Positions 32,282 to 44,363 are shown, numbered from the stretch's first letter. The stretch is 44,620 nucleotides of DNA from Chromera velia (GCA_018398765.1 JAHBMJ010005872.1:18102-62721); one strand, 5' to 3'. Made by a program: numbers and translations. Notes: a model not told the origin generated them from the sequence alone.

Positions 32282-32983
32282 CTAAAAGCCCAAAGTGGCA
32301 CGTGCTGACACACCGCGCTCGCCCTGCGCCCAAGGCCTGCCAATATTGTCAGTAGGAGGACAGGTGTGCGCATAAACGCTACGGCACTGATTGCCTGCAG
32401 TATTGCAGCTCCCAGAGAAACTGACAGTCCCAACGTCTCGACATGACGGGTAGGCATTGCAGCACACGCACATGCACTGGCCCGAAGATGTGGAAGGGCG
32501 GCGGCTGCCGGTTGAGGGGCTGACGCGGGTGGGACGAGAGGAGGCAGGGCGACTGCCTCGGGAGCCTGTGAAGCTGGGGCTGGGGGAAGAGGGGGCAGAC
32601 CCAGCTCCACAAGCAGCCATGTTACAGCTCTGGTAGCAGAACGGTTGAGACGCCAGAGGATGGGAGGGACAGAGGTTGCAGCAGATTCCTCTGGTGCCCC
32701 CTGATCTGAGGTCGAACCATGGTCCGTTGACAGTCCCATGGTTTTGCTTCTCTATTGAGTCAGACTGAATCTCTGCCGTCTCCTCATCAGCAGCTCCAGA
32801 AAAGGTGTCCTTATCGGAACCAGCCAGAGGAACGGATAGACTGAGAGAGGAGTTCGACAGAGAAGAGTTGTCGTTCTAGACAGCAAGAGAGGCTTCGTAT
32901 TCGGATTCAAAGAGCTCTTGTCCGTCTACACAGGCAGAGAGAAGTGACAGACAGAACAGAGCTAGCATAAAGGCATGCACCAT
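32282..32983 (-). CDS. Small secreted Cys-rich protein with an in-frame TAG
   Basis: On the minus strand ATG at 32983 opens a textbook signal peptide (MVHAFMLALFCLSLLSACVDG). The same frame runs to TAG at 32284-32282, 234 codons, with one internal TAG at 32878-32876 (codon 36). The rest is protein-like: a Ser/Asn-rich linker, ICCNLC...FCYQSCNMAACG, a Pro/Ser-rich linker, then CMCVCCNAYPSC and VGTVSFSGSC with further Cys. The C-x-C-x-CC-x5-C-x3-VG spacing resembles a Cys-rich module of secreted protist and animal proteins, though I cannot name it. The internal TAG may be removed by a phase-0 intron (GTCTAG at 32881 to GATTCAG at 32765, 117 nt), or it may be a nonsense mutation or sequence error. 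A hydrophobic frame overlapping it (32739-32086) is considered a shadow. Confidence 0.5.
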
Positions 32984-34023
32984 CGGACCTTTGGCAGGCT
33001 TCAACAATTATGTACAACGGTTCGACGCAAGAAGCGTATGTTGATGACAGAATCTGATCGTTATGAGTCAAACAAGTGCGAAGCGGATGGTCGAAAACCT
33101 GTACTTGCGTAATCGAGATATCGCGATCAATTTGAGAAAGCAAGGATCTGTCGACCAGGAGACGGCATGCATGAATCCGACTGCCTCGATCAATGATCGA
33201 GTTACAGCCGCGCGGAGAGAGCCGAGCGCGCGCGCGCGCCGCCGCGTTTTGCTCAAGCGATCCAAGGCTTGCGCGTGCGTCGTTCGCGGACGCGGCTCTC
33301 GCACGCTATCGCGCGGCCGCCGCCAGCCCGACACCAACGGACACTATAGAGGTAAAACTAGTAGTTATAAGTAGTTATGTGTAAATTAATAAGTAACAAA
33401 TATCAGCAAATCGACCACTAGCCAGATTTAGCCAGATTCAGGGGGGCATTGCATGATTGAAGGTACTTTTCTAGCTTCTAGCTTGTTGTTCTTCGTATTC
33501 TGTTTGTTGTAGTCTGTTGCTTTTACTTATTTTGGCTGTTCATTTCTACCTCAAACCACCTCAAAGCCAACTCTCAGTTACTCCCAATTCGGTGAAGGCT
33601 TTTTCTTTCCCTTCAGACATGTTCACCACTTTTCATTTTATTTTATCTCTCTTATAGAACCAGCATACTGCTTATTCCTGCTTCCCATCAGCTTTCCCCC
33701 TGCATTCCCCTTATCCCCAGAATGCATGTGCTTACCACTTTGAAATAAACAATCTACAGACATGCTCATATCCGTCCGTACTACTTATATACATGTTGCC
33801 CCCACTTTTCACTCACTAGCTAGATAAAATATTGGAACGGCTATCACATAGATCGACTGATACGTACATTGACCATATTTTAAAATGTTGTAATTGTGTG
33901 AATCATACAGCATGACGATTATAATACTGCTTCCGACATTACTTCTTGTTATATTGATCACTTTACTCAGGCTGCCAGTGATGCAGTGCATGTTTCTACT
34001 AATGTTTATATCTATTTGCTTGA
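32984..34023. other. Gene-free spacer with a CpG-rich island
   Basis: Positions 33205-33325 are strongly GC-rich with alternating CG runs and an 8-bp inverted repeat (GAGAGCCG near 33217, CGGCTCTC near 33293). This may be a promoter-like CpG island upstream of the minus-strand gene ending at 32983. The rest (33350-34020) is AT-rich with no exon seen. Confidence 0.45.
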
Positions 34024-37000
34024 TCAGCCGATCTCAATTTCGTCTCTTTCATCCCCAGGCTGACCCCATTCGATTTCATGTTCAACGATTGCCTCAGCCT
34101 CGACTCCCGAGACAGGATCACTCGTACCGACAGAGAACACGGCCTCTGGGTGGAGCCGACGGAAGGTCCGCATACTCCCAGCATCGACCTGCTGTGATAA
34201 GAGATCTGCCAGGCCTGCCTGGGTCCTCCGCACCTGTGCCGCAACCACGTCGTCGGGGGGACGTCGACAGAGGGGCCCAACCCGCAGCCTCCTTCTGCCA
34301 CCCTCTCCTTCAGTCGAAGCAGACGAAGACGGACCTGATTTGTCCATGCTCTCCTTTTCAACTTTTGAGGATGCCACCGTTTGTCCCTTACCGTTTGCTT
34401 CTTCTGCTGCCACTGCTGTTTCAGACTTTGCTGAGGAGCCTGGAAGGGGAAGCGGGATGTCGAAGACGAATGGTTTGAAGTGGGGGCTGCATGCACGCAG
34501 GGACCATCGAGGAGTTAACGGTGTGGTGCATGGTGTGGTGGAGGGAAGCAGAAATGCAGATAAAAGGGAAGAAAGAAAAGAAACCAGAAGGCACGCGAAG
34601 AAAGCAAGTCGGAAAGAAAGAAAGAAAGCAAGCAGGCAAGAACGAAAGACGCACACACAGCCAGAAGGGGCTAAAGACGAAAACGTACAGAGGGGGTTCT
34701 TGTCACAAGGCCAGGAAGGGCACATGCAATCAACACGGAGGGGCACTGGCGCATTAAGGTTTTCACATATACACGCACTCAGTCTCCCCTTCACTCACTG
34801 CCCGACCATTCAATCAATCAAGTAAGGTAGAAAGGAAGCAAGCAAGCCCTCCATTCACGCACTTACTCGTATTGCAGATTCACATTCGCGGCATTTGCAT
34901 ACACCTGCACCAGAACGGGCACACAAAAGAAAGAAAGAGGAGAAATCCAGCGAGCCGCTTGATGTGAACATAATGAGAGTGAGGATGGGCAAGCACAAAA
35001 GCCTCAGGGGAGAGCGGGGTTTCGAGAAAGCTAGAGCAGAGAGAGATGTCGAGAAAGGGACGAGCTAGAGGATGCTCAGGCACTGTCTTCTTTTGTGAAG
35101 ATTCAATGCAATGAATTCCTGTATCAAAAAATGCATAAGAAATTTATAGCGTCCCAGACACGACCACGGTAATCAAAATTCACACTTACACCCTCCCACC
35201 TACCCAGAACCGACTGCATGCACGATCTCCCCATGCACTCACCGTGTGGCCGTCGAAAGAGAGACCATGAGATTCATGGATGTGGCCAAAGAGGTGGAGA
35301 CTGCACACATGAATGATCTCAAAACACCCACAGGATCGATCAGACATGCAGTCTGAAAGAAAAACGTTTGATTGAGTTCAAAGAATTCGGACAACGGTAT
35401 GTGCCAAAGGTTACACACAGAGAGAAAACGGAGACAGACAGACAGACAAATAGACAGAAAGAAAGAGGGAGAGGGAGAGAGAAAAAGAGAGAGGCTCCGC
35501 TCAGATACACCTTAGGGATTTCGCGTTTCCCTGTATTCCATTGTGCTTCATTCATTCCCTCCCAGCTGGTTGCGTTTCTCTCCTCTCTCCTTCTCTCCCT
35601 CATTCTGATATTAATAAATCAGACACCACCCCGGCTGCCTACCTGGGCTTCACTCTCTGTTGCACAATCTTCAAGAGATCCTCACACCCTGCGAATTGTC
35701 CTGCAGGCAGGCAGAAAGAGAGGGATACAGGAAAGGGCTTGAACCATCCACAGGAGTAAAGCGGGAAAGAAACTGGAGTGAGTCAGAAAGAAAGTCGGAG
35801 GGTTCATCGATCAGAGAACTTCACAACGTACAGAAAGAAACTTGAACTTGTTGAAGTATGGTACTTCCAAGAGGAAATTAAAACGCAGACACACACCAAC
35901 ACACGAACGGACAAGGCAGACATATAATAATAATACTAAAAGACCCCCCACCCACCCGAGAAGCACTTGTCCATCCTGCCCAGAGGAGGTCCATGAGTTA
36001 TGAGCACGTCTGTGTCTTTGGGTATCTGCAGAGGGGGGAGGGAAGAGTAGGCTTTCTTTCAAGGAAAAAGGGAGAAGGACAGAACGGAAACAGAAAAGGC
36101 CCTCCCACAGTGAATCCTCTTCTTGTGGGCCACAGGGAAAGAGGGGAATCAGGAGAAGGGTGCTTCGGCATCTGTGTTCTCTTTCGGCATGAAGGAAGGA
36201 GCAGGTAAGCCGGAGTGTCCGGGAGTCTTTGGGGGGAGATTTCTAACAGGTAAATAGAAAATTCATCAACAAAACGCAAGCTCCAATAGGAGAGAAGAGA
36301 TCAGGATAGGAACAGGAATCGCAGAAGGCTGAACCCTGGAGGGCAAAAAACAAACAGACAAAAGAAGACACAAACAAACTACTCAGACTGCGTCGCCTAA
36401 CAGTCACATTCACATATGAAAATTCAAGCTTCCTTTCAAGCCTCTCGTCAATCTGGAAAAAAAAAAAAAAAACTTCCCTTTTTTCTGACCTGCATCCATT
36501 TTTGTTCACTCAGCCTTCCCCTATCGATATTGAAAGCCCAGTCATGGAACCGAGGAGAATAGGGACTCCCATAGAACTTCACTCCCCGAATCTCCACCGC
36601 CTCATCCTCCAGATAAGCAGTGCAGCTCTGCCGTGTCAGAGCCTTCATCGACTCTGACGTGGCCTCTGCCTCCCCCTCCTTTGGTTTAGGCTGCCTGAAT
36701 CTGTGTTTGTGGAACTTCTCCCACAGGCCTTCCTCCAGGATCAGATCGTGGTTCCCTCCAATCACCACCGTGTGCTCGTGGGGGAGGGCTTTCACCCACT
36801 CACAGAACCTCGACACCTCATGCGCACCTCCCGTCTGAGTGAAGTCTCCACACTGCAACGTCCATCCATAAATCCAAAAAGCAGATGGAGGCAACATAAA
36901 TCGATTCGTCGGATGCTCAACCACCCACTCGTTTGCTGGCATAAGTGGGCTATGAATGTGTGTGAGAGTACAATGCAACTGTATGGAGCTTAATCAGACG

Positions 37001-37399
37001 TGAAGAGGGCCCACTGCGAAGAGAAGAAGTCAGTGATAGAAAGAGATCAACCCGAGGAGACGGCATCCAATTTTGTGGACTGCCTGCACCCTTCCCTCAC
37101 TCACTCACGTGTATAAAGACGTCGCCTGGGGGGACTTTGATGAACTCGTGCAGATTGTGGGTGTCTGACATGCAGACGAGTCGCAGGAACCCGGGCAAGG
37201 ACTTTTTATTGTCCCTCCACGACTGTTCGTTCTTCTCATTGATCAGGTCCGTCCGTCGACAGGGAAGATACACGCCGTCGGGGTACCTCTCTGTGACGTA
37301 ACGCAGATCCATCGTGCGTTGTGGGTATCGATTCGGAGAAAAGTTGGGAAGTAAGTAGAGAGCAAGACGGCTGGCGTGCATGCACAAACTCAGCAGCAT
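34024..37399 (-). CDS. MPPED-type metallophosphoesterase
   Basis: Six exons on the minus strand, all phases consistent: 37399-37109, 36852-36490, 36025-35956, 35352-35243, 34904-34867, 34486-34024, giving 444 residues. All metal-site motifs of calcineurin-like phosphoesterases are present in order: MSDTHN (DxH), CGDFTQTGG (GDxx), IGGNHDLIL (GNHD), LITHGPPLG and LFGHIHESHG (GHxH). The core closely resembles MPPED1/MPPED2 and bacterial relatives, which bind two metals and hydrolyse phosphodiesters; the physiological substrate is not known. YANAANVNLQY joined to HFKPFVFDIPLPLP matches the C-terminal strand of that family. An extra tail of about 140 residues, Ser/Glu/Lys-rich then acidic, is atypical. 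The start may instead be the second ATG at 37312 (MDLRYVTERYPDG), because the first 29 residues look like a leader or UTR. Likely cytosolic. Confidence 0.85.
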
Positions 37400-37955
37400 G
37401 CGAGTCAGATGCAGCCGTAGTCGACGGCGGTGGACGTCCCCGTCTCCGTGACGGAAGAAAAAAAGAAAAAGCCCGTCAGATTAGGGATCTATCAACAAGT
37501 CCACTGACACAATCTGAAGCGAGACAAGACGGCAAGCAGGTGGTCTAATCAAGCTGTCTGCTGAATCAACGATCCGGCTAATCTCAAAGATCACTGAACC
37601 ACTGAATGATGTGGACACGGTTGAGCACCGTAAGCTAGCTTGCATGCATGGAGACGGCGGTGCCATGCATCCAGTTGCTAGCCGATTATTGTGACGTCCG
37701 CAAGAGCCGATTTTGTACGGGAGGATGCCTGCAGTCGGGCGACTCTAATTAGCCTTTGGAGAGGCGTGATCTGCAAATTCTCGAAGGCCAAAAGTCCACT
37801 TGATCGAATCCCCACAAAAGGACTGTACTGCACCGAGCTTAAGACTCAAGTGGTTTGGAAATCTGCTGTGATCAAACCCGACAGCCGGACGAGACAAGAC
37901 GAGAAGAGAGGAGACGGAACGAGACGGGAAGTGTAAGGGCACAATTAACGCGGAG
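37400..37955. promoter_or_regulatory. Divergent intergenic region between MPPED-like and AAMP-like genes
   Basis: The two head-to-head genes start 556 bp apart, so their promoters share this space. It holds TGCATGCATGG at 37641-37651 with an inverted-like CCATGCATCC at 37662, and purine-rich GAGACGAGAC repeats just upstream of the AAMP-like ATG. No TATA box is assignable. Confidence 0.5.
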
Positions 37956-39878
37956 ATGTCTGACGAAGAACGAGCAGAGGACCGCAGGCTTGCAGAGGGT
38001 CCCGAAGAAGAAGACGAGGAGGCCTTCTTTGACGGAGGTATCGAGGCTGCCGTGATCAACCCTGAAGACAGAGACCAGGGGGACTTTTCGGATGATGAAG
38101 AAGGAGAGGAGTAAGTCCGTCCCTCTCGCTATCCTCCTCTCTTGCCACCCACCTCTGCTTCGAGGGTTTGGCCCAGCGTCCCTTCTAGACATGCAGGAAG
38201 GGCTTCATTCCATCAGTACCCATTGCCCTTCTCTTTCTGCATGGTAGTCTCACTCCTCAGCTGTCCCCGAAGTCTTGCAACCCGCCTCCCGCTTCATGAT
38301 GCCGCCGTCAACCTTCTTGCATTGTCTCCCGATTGCCCTACTTTGTTTTTCTCTCTGTTTGCCCCTCTTCTGCAGCGAAGACGATGCAGACGGAGCCGAC
38401 GGGGCAGAGGAGGAGGAGATGCTGGAGCCAGTGGAGGTCGACCTCTCCCGCCCCGACTTCTCCTTGAAGACCTTCGACATGCACACAGACGCCGTGGTGG
38501 CGGTTGCACTCTCGAAGACGGACCCCCAGATGATCGTCACGGGGGCATGCGATGACAAGGCCTTCCTTGTGTGTGTTCAGGAAGAGGAGGGGGGAGTCAG
38601 TGGATGGGGGGGGAAGACGAAGGTTGAGTTGGGTGGACACTCGGACACTGTCTCTTGTGTCGCGTTTGGGTTTGACGGCAAGCACGTGGCAACTGGAGGA
38701 TATGACGGTGTGATTCGAGTGTGGGACGTCGCTTCAGGGTCTCTGGTGTCGACTTTGGAGGGGCCATCCGAGGAGGTCGAGTGGATAGACTGGCATCCTA
38801 GGGGACACGCACTCATTGCAGGTGGGGAGGACGTTATGGGTGCAGCTGTTGATTTATAGCACCGTTTGGGCAAGAATCTTTGCGAACTGCTCCCTGTATA
38901 CCTTTCTGCATGCACTCTCGTCTGACTGCAGGATCATCCGACGCCACGACCTGGCTCTGGTGGGCGACGACGGGCACTGTGATGCAGGTGGGGAGAGGTT
39001 GCGCCACTCTGAAGAGGGCAGAAAGTTGGGAGGTTTTTGTAAGAAAGAAGAGAGGCAAGTCGAAATGAAAGAAGCCCATGGCGCTCTGTCTTTCTGTCTC
39101 CCTGTTCTATTGCGCTTTTTTACTTTATAAGTTGATGGTTTTGAATTGAGATGTTCTTGTTTTTTTCAGTCTGTCCTGGATTGAAGGATTCGTTCGATCA
39201 AGTTGAGTAAAATGATATTAATTGACTTGTTGGACTTGACTTTTTCCAGGTGTTCGCTGGCCACGGAGCTTCTGTGACTTGCGGCAAATTCGGGAAGGAC
39301 GGGCGAATCGTCTGCACTGGGTCGGCTGATGGCAGCGCCGGGGTGTTTAACCCGAAGACGGGGGACCATCTGCACCTCTTGAAGAGGGAAGACACGCCGG
39401 GATGGCACAGGGCGGGTATCGTCTCTCTGGATACACATAAGGTGGGAGGGAGGAGGGACTGAGGGGGATTCAAGACAGACAGACAGACAGACAGAAGTTT
39501 GTCTGGTACTTAATTGACGTGCTCGATTTTCTTGCTCGCCTCTTTTGCCTCCCTATTCGGCTCATTGTCTCGAGCTGTGTTCGACTCTGCTCTGATCTTC
39601 TCTGTCCCTCAATTTTCTGCACATCGCGATGCACAAACGGTGAAAGCAAGCTTGTACTTAATTTTCCCTTCTCTTCACTTGATGCCTCCACCCATGCATG
39701 CAGAGCCTGCCTCTGATGGCCACAGGGGCAGAGAACGGAGGGGTGCGGGTGGTGAACACGGACAGCGGGAAGGTGGTGGCTGCACTGGGTGAGTCCTCTT
39801 TCTCTCTCTCTCTCTCTCTGTGTGTGTGAGTGAGTGAGTGAGTGAGTGTGTGAGTGTTTGAGGGTGTGAGTGTGTGTG

Positions 39879-39917
<39 letters not shown>

Positions 39918-39934
39918 AAGAAACAAAGAAAGAG

Positions 39935-39986
<52 letters not shown>

Positions 39987-41108
39987 AAGAGGGAGAGAGA
40001 GAGACTTTCGCTTTTTATTCGCGTCACCAGCCGATCGATCTCAAATCGGTTCCTGTATCGACCCCTCTCCCCTCTCCGCGTGTTCAACTCTCTCCTCTGT
40101 TTCTTCTCTGTCCTCGTCCAAGATCGTTTCATGGTCCTGCTGATTCTCCTTTGTTCCTCCCTCCCTCAGAGAACCACGAACGATCGGTTGAGTCTGTCGC
40201 CTTCGGCAAGTGGGACTCCTCTACTGGCAATGTTCTGCTGGCAACCGCGTCTCTGGAAGGAACTGTGAACGTGGTCGACTGCAGGTAGGTGGGAAGGGAG
40301 GGAGGGAGGGAGGGAGGGAGGGAGGGAGGGGAGAAAGGACGACGGGAGAAAATGGAGAGGGTTGGGACGTTTTGGGGTAAAGATTGTTGCCTGAAATGTC
40401 ATAGATTCTCTTGTAAAAGGAGACTGATGGCTTGAGGAGGGAATCGGGCGGCATTGAACGTGCAGTTTTGTATCCCTCGGTTTTCCTTCCTGCGTGCCTT
40501 CCTGTCTGTATTTCTTTCTGTCTGGCATACTCTGTTGACATGCTCGGTCAAAGCAAGCCAATGCCTCGAGCTGCGAAGGACTGCGGCTTCGTCGATCGGT
40601 ATGGCATAAGGGACGTGCGTTAAGTGAGTGCTTGCGTGGCAAAATCTCTTTGGTGAGTGCTGCGACTAGGACGTCATAAAGCAGATGCATCGATGGCTGG
40701 ATTATTCTTTCGTCTTTTTTTACTTTCTTCTCGATTTCTCTGTGCTTCTCTTTCTACTGATGCTCGCACAGCTCTTATGGCGTTCGATGCACGCTTAAGC
40801 ATGGAAAGGGGCCTGACGGAAGCGACGTGAGCGGCCGGCTGGGGCCCGTTGTTCGCATGAAGTGGTCACCCTGTGGGCGGCCTTTCCTCCTGACTGCAAG
40901 CACAGACGGGACTCTTCGGTCAGTCGGCCGGTTCTATTTTGTCTTTGTCTGTTTCCGTTGGTGTGGGGGGAAGTGGTCATGAACTTCTGAAGTTCGTATC
41001 AATCAATCAACCACACTTTTCTTCCTACCTCTATCCCCTTCGCCTTTCTTTTCCCTCTCTGCTTTCTTTTCTTTTGTTCTCTTCTTCCACCTTCCCCCCC
41101 CTTGTGTC

Positions 41109-41157
<49 letters not shown>

Positions 41158-41199
41158 CTTCCTGGCTTGCTTGAGTTATGTGTTTACTTTCCCTTCTCT

Positions 41200-41232
<33 letters not shown>

Positions 41233-41701
41233 ATGTATGTATGTATGTATGTTTGTATCGTTGTATTTTTGTCTCTTTGTCTTTCTTCCTTCCCTCTTCC
41301 TTCTCGCTCATCCTTATTCACTCCCTTCTCTCCTTTGTTGCGTTATTCCCTGGCTTCCTGTGTTCCCGTTGATGGACGGAGGGGATGCACATACAAACGT
41401 ACGTGCGTATGCAAGTACGAATATGAATGCATGTACGAACTTACGTCAGTAAGCAAGTACGAAAGGATAAATGGATATCCGGATGGTTGTGTGAATTCAT
41501 GAGTGCAGATTTTGGGATGGCCGCAGTGGAGAGTGCATCCGTCTCCTCTCTGGACACACCGCCGGCGTCCTCGACTGCGACCTTCAAGTGGCTGATCCCA
41601 GGGAGGGGAGGGGGACAGGAGACGTTGTCAAACTCAGGGCCGTCTCGGGAGGGGATGACAAAAAATGCAAAGTTTGGGAACTTGAGGTCCCTGCTCATTG
41701 A
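37956..41701 (+). CDS. AAMP: WD40 protein of the AAMP/Sqt1 family
   Basis: Eight exons with matching phases: 37956-38110, 38376-38821, 38932-38987, 39250-39441, 39704-39788, 40170-40284, 40772-40918, 41509-41701 (TGA), giving 462 residues. The N-terminus is acidic (DRRLAEGPEEEDEEAFFDGG), as in AAMP. About seven WD repeats follow: DMHTDAVVAVAL, GGHSDTVSCVAF with GGYDGVIRVWD, IDWHPRGHALIAGSSDATTW, FAGHGASVTCGKF with GSADGSAGVFN, MATGAENGGVRVVN, FGKWDSSTGNVLLATASLEG, and ASTDGTLRFWDGRSGECIRL with SGHTAGVLD. The block IAGSSDATTWLW matches the AAMP-specific GTADGNTWMW. In yeast the orthologue Sqt1 is a dedicated chaperone of ribosomal protein uL16 in 60S assembly; AAMP is the animal orthologue. 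Expected in cytosol and nucleus. Introns 5 and 7 contain long microsatellites. The final donor is GTCAGT; most others are ordinary GTRRG. Confidence 0.88.
39795..40010. repeat. Compound CT / GTGA / GA / GAAA microsatellite in AAMP-like intron 5
   Basis: A CT tract is followed by GTGA and GT units, then an extended GA/GAAA tract to about 40010. It fills most of the intron between 39788 and 40170. Confidence 0.95.
40291..40330. repeat. (GGAG)n repeat after exon 6 of the AAMP-like gene
   Basis: Tandem GGAG units start a few bases downstream of the donor GTAGGT. Confidence 0.9.
41108..41252. repeat. (TA)n-(TG)n and (GTCT)n-(GTAT)n microsatellites in AAMP-like intron 7
   Basis: A TA tract runs into a TG tract (41108-41156). 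After about 45 nt of unique sequence come GTCT units and then GTAT units (to about 41252). Confidence 0.95.
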
Positions 41702-42960
41702 TTGACACCATCCAGATGCATGTTGTATGCTGTGGCCTGAGTCGCCTGAAGGATGGATCAGTGGTCGCGGGACGCGCGCACATGCATGCCGGGACGATAA
41801 AATATGCTCTCCGGGACCGGCTGAAGCGCAGCGCCCTGCGCACTTCACCTAAGGCAAGGCAGGGCCTGGCTGCCCTGGCAGGCAATCATACGCCTCGCCA
41901 GCCTCAGGTACTGACTGTGGCTAGAACAGAACTAGCGATAGCTAGAGCGATAGGAAAATTAGTACCATTTGCTAGACCATTTGTTTTTAAAATTCAAGAT
42001 TCCTGTCAGACTTTTTTTATATCTAACCAATATAGTTTTCAAACTTTGTAAACATGATTGTCTATGCTCTAGCGTAGATAAGCAATTAAGTGCATATGGG
42101 TACGAATTTTAAAAGTTAGCTCTTTTTTCTATAGTCTTTTTTTTTTTTTAGGATCAAAATTATTTATATGAAAAAAAAATAAATATTGAATTACAAATTG
42201 AAAACTTTTAAAAACTTTAGGTCATTTATTGATTATTAAAAAAAAAAAAAGAAAGGTTTTTGGGTCGGGTCGGTTACTCCTACGTAGCTTTCAAAAAAGT
42301 TTAAACTTAATTCTAGACTTACTTTGTAAATCTCTAGGTAAATCTGATTCTTTCTAAGATTTTTTAGTACTAAGTCCTAGACTAAGTCACTATTATAGAT
42401 TTGCACTCAGATTTGCAAGTGTATTATTACTGTGTATACCGCGCAGTTTTGAATTAAAGCTAGTTTAAATTCTTTAATATAAGATTAGAATTACGATTTA
42501 TATTCCGGGTTTGTCCCGAAGTCTACTGCCGGGGGACGGCTTGCACCGTTAAAAAGGATATACACATTTACTTTAAGACATACAGTTCCTAGCAGTTCCA
42601 AATTTTTGCTAAATTTTTTTATCATAAAAAATTGGTATATTTAGCCTTAAAACTCGGTTCAGCAGCCTTGAGTCTTTGACTCTAGACGATGCGTAGATTT
42701 CCCTCGCGATCGAGTCTCAGACTCTGAAAACGGACCAGTTGATGCACACCAGGTCCATTCCGGTATGCGTGGCGCTGCATCAATCCCTGTGCCGAGGCAT
42801 ACTATAGGAAGAGGTCAAAAGCGCATGCATGTGCGAGCGGATATAGAGATACAAGCAGGAATTGAGGGAGAGAGGAAGAAGGGCGAAAAAGGGAAAGAAA
42901 GAGACGGGGGACCAAAAAACGAAGCAAAGAGAGCACGCCTGAGGTGCAGCAAGTAACAAA
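41702..42960. other. AT-rich gene-free spacer
   Basis: After the AAMP-like stop, GC content drops sharply. Positions 41950-42660 contain T and A homopolymers (42131-42150, 42238-42250) and many short stop-riddled frames. This looks like old mobile-element debris or a heterochromatic insert, but no diagnostic motif is visible. Confidence 0.5.
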
Positions 42961-43049
42961 CCTCAGTGCAACATCGGCTGCACTCCCGTCCCTCGTCTCC
43001 CTAGGAAGAGTTCCCACATGATTGGTATCCCCTCTTCCAGGATTTGTAT

Positions 43050-43758
43050 CTAGGTGACCCGGCACGCCTCCCCCCCTTCTGTTCCTTCCTCCTCCTCCGC
43101 GAGCGCCCGCTTGTCCAAAAAGAGTTGGACAAGATCTGCCGTCGTTTCCGGCAAATCCAACGTCCAGACAAGGACTTGCCAAGCCAGGTACAACAGGCAC
43201 AGAGTGCCCACGCCCAGCACAGTGTCATGGAGGGCATGCTCTTTGGGTGTCTGGGGCACAAAATGGATGACAGCTGCACACAAAAAGCAAAAAGAAAGAC
43301 ACATACCCACAGCGACAGTCAGAAAGACGGGGAAAGGACCACAAACACAAGACAGATGGGTAAAAAAAGACGCCAACGTACAACTGCTAAATAGTCCTAT
43401 GCAGAGCTTTTTGCAAAATAAAAGAAAAGAATCGAGGTGAAGGATTGCACTTTCAAAAGGCCTTCCCTTTCGTTCGAATAAGAAAGATCGGATACAGAAC
43501 AACTCAGAAAAATCGGAGCATAGTATACACCAGGGTTCTGTACCAAACATCTATGGATAACAAGACAGCAAGCAGATACAGAAAGTGCCTGAACATTGTG
43601 GATATACACTGTCAGATGCACAGATACATGCATACAAACATATGTTCATATACTATATGCATCTATACCTAGATCTATACTGATCCACACACAAGTCGGC
43701 AAGCCGAATGACTCACCACATGCCCCCACTTTCCCAACCATGGAAACGTAGTCTGAGA
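43050..43758 (-). CDS. Membrane protein, last exons
   Basis: The last exon on the minus strand is 43396-43050, entered after CTCTGCATAG. It encodes hydrophobic segments (FPVFLTVAVGMCLSFCFLCA, VGTLCLLYLAWQVLVW), then DLPETTADLVQLFLDKR, an acidic EEEEG tail and a stop. A preceding 42-nt exon, 43758-43717, lies between TTTTGCAG and GTGAGT. In phase 1 it encodes SDYVSMVGKVGAC and joins the last exon exactly. At least two membrane helices are present, with a charged C-terminus that is probably cytosolic. The family is not recognised. Confidence 0.45.
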
Positions 43759-43842
43759 CTGCAAAACAGAAGAACATCTTGTCAGTGAATCAGATGTCGT
43801 TTCACCCTCTTTTCATCACAAAAGCAGTGGAAACTGCCCCCC

Positions 43843-44363
43843 CCCCCCTTACCACCACCCCAGGGAGGCGGCCTTGGAGGCTACCACAAGTCCCGGCACC
43901 ACCACCCAGTAGTGCCACAACGACTCGACAAGAAGCGGTAGACACCCTACAAACCGAAGTCCACGTTTTCGATAAAAATAAAAGCCAAAGTGCAGAGAAT
44001 TGCCATCAGGCACCCCCAGGCCACCTAAAGAAGAAGAGAGAGGGCATTCCCCCGCCCGAAGGCTACTAGCCGCCCTGAAGTGGCCGCTGTCGGCAAATAG
44101 ACGGAGAAGTCCCGGACAGTCCCGGATGACTCTGAGTCAGAGGCCAAGCTTCAGGTCGGCCTTCAAGATCTCCCACCCGAGGTAGGGCCTTGCTACCTCT
44201 AGGATAAGCTTCCAACAGAGAGAGAGACAGAACATCTCAGGGGCGCCGTGCCCTCCGTACTACTGGAACATGATATCCAGCATGTACAAGGGGGTTAACA
44301 CGTTGAACGTTATCACCCATAAGACATTCAGAACGGTCTTGGGGAGCTTGGTACGTGTTTTCC
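43843..44363 (-). CDS. Probable upstream exons of the same membrane protein
   Basis: Minus-strand segments with exon-like borders include 44363-44264, after CTTTGCAG, encoding KLPKTVLNVLWVITFNVLT then PLYMLDIMF and ending at GTAGTA. Another ends at GTAAGG near 43848 and encodes FVGCLPLLVESLWHYWVVVP. An alternative frame in 44020-43950 also reads as a membrane helix (AILCTLAFIFIENV). Phases between these pieces do not close, so at least one border, exon or base is wrong. A multi-pass membrane protein is likely; the structure is unresolved. Confidence 0.3.

Noticed and set aside
32086-32739. Hydrophobic minus-strand frame of 217 codons, looking like a membrane protein
   Set aside because: It overlaps the Cys-rich secreted frame that has a signal peptide and patterned cysteines. 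The hydrophobic look comes from reading the same bases in another frame. Both cannot be real and the Cys-rich one is better supported.
39470-40132. Minus-strand frame of 220 codons within the AAMP-like gene
   Set aside because: It consists of Ser-Leu and Thr-His runs from the microsatellite in the intron.
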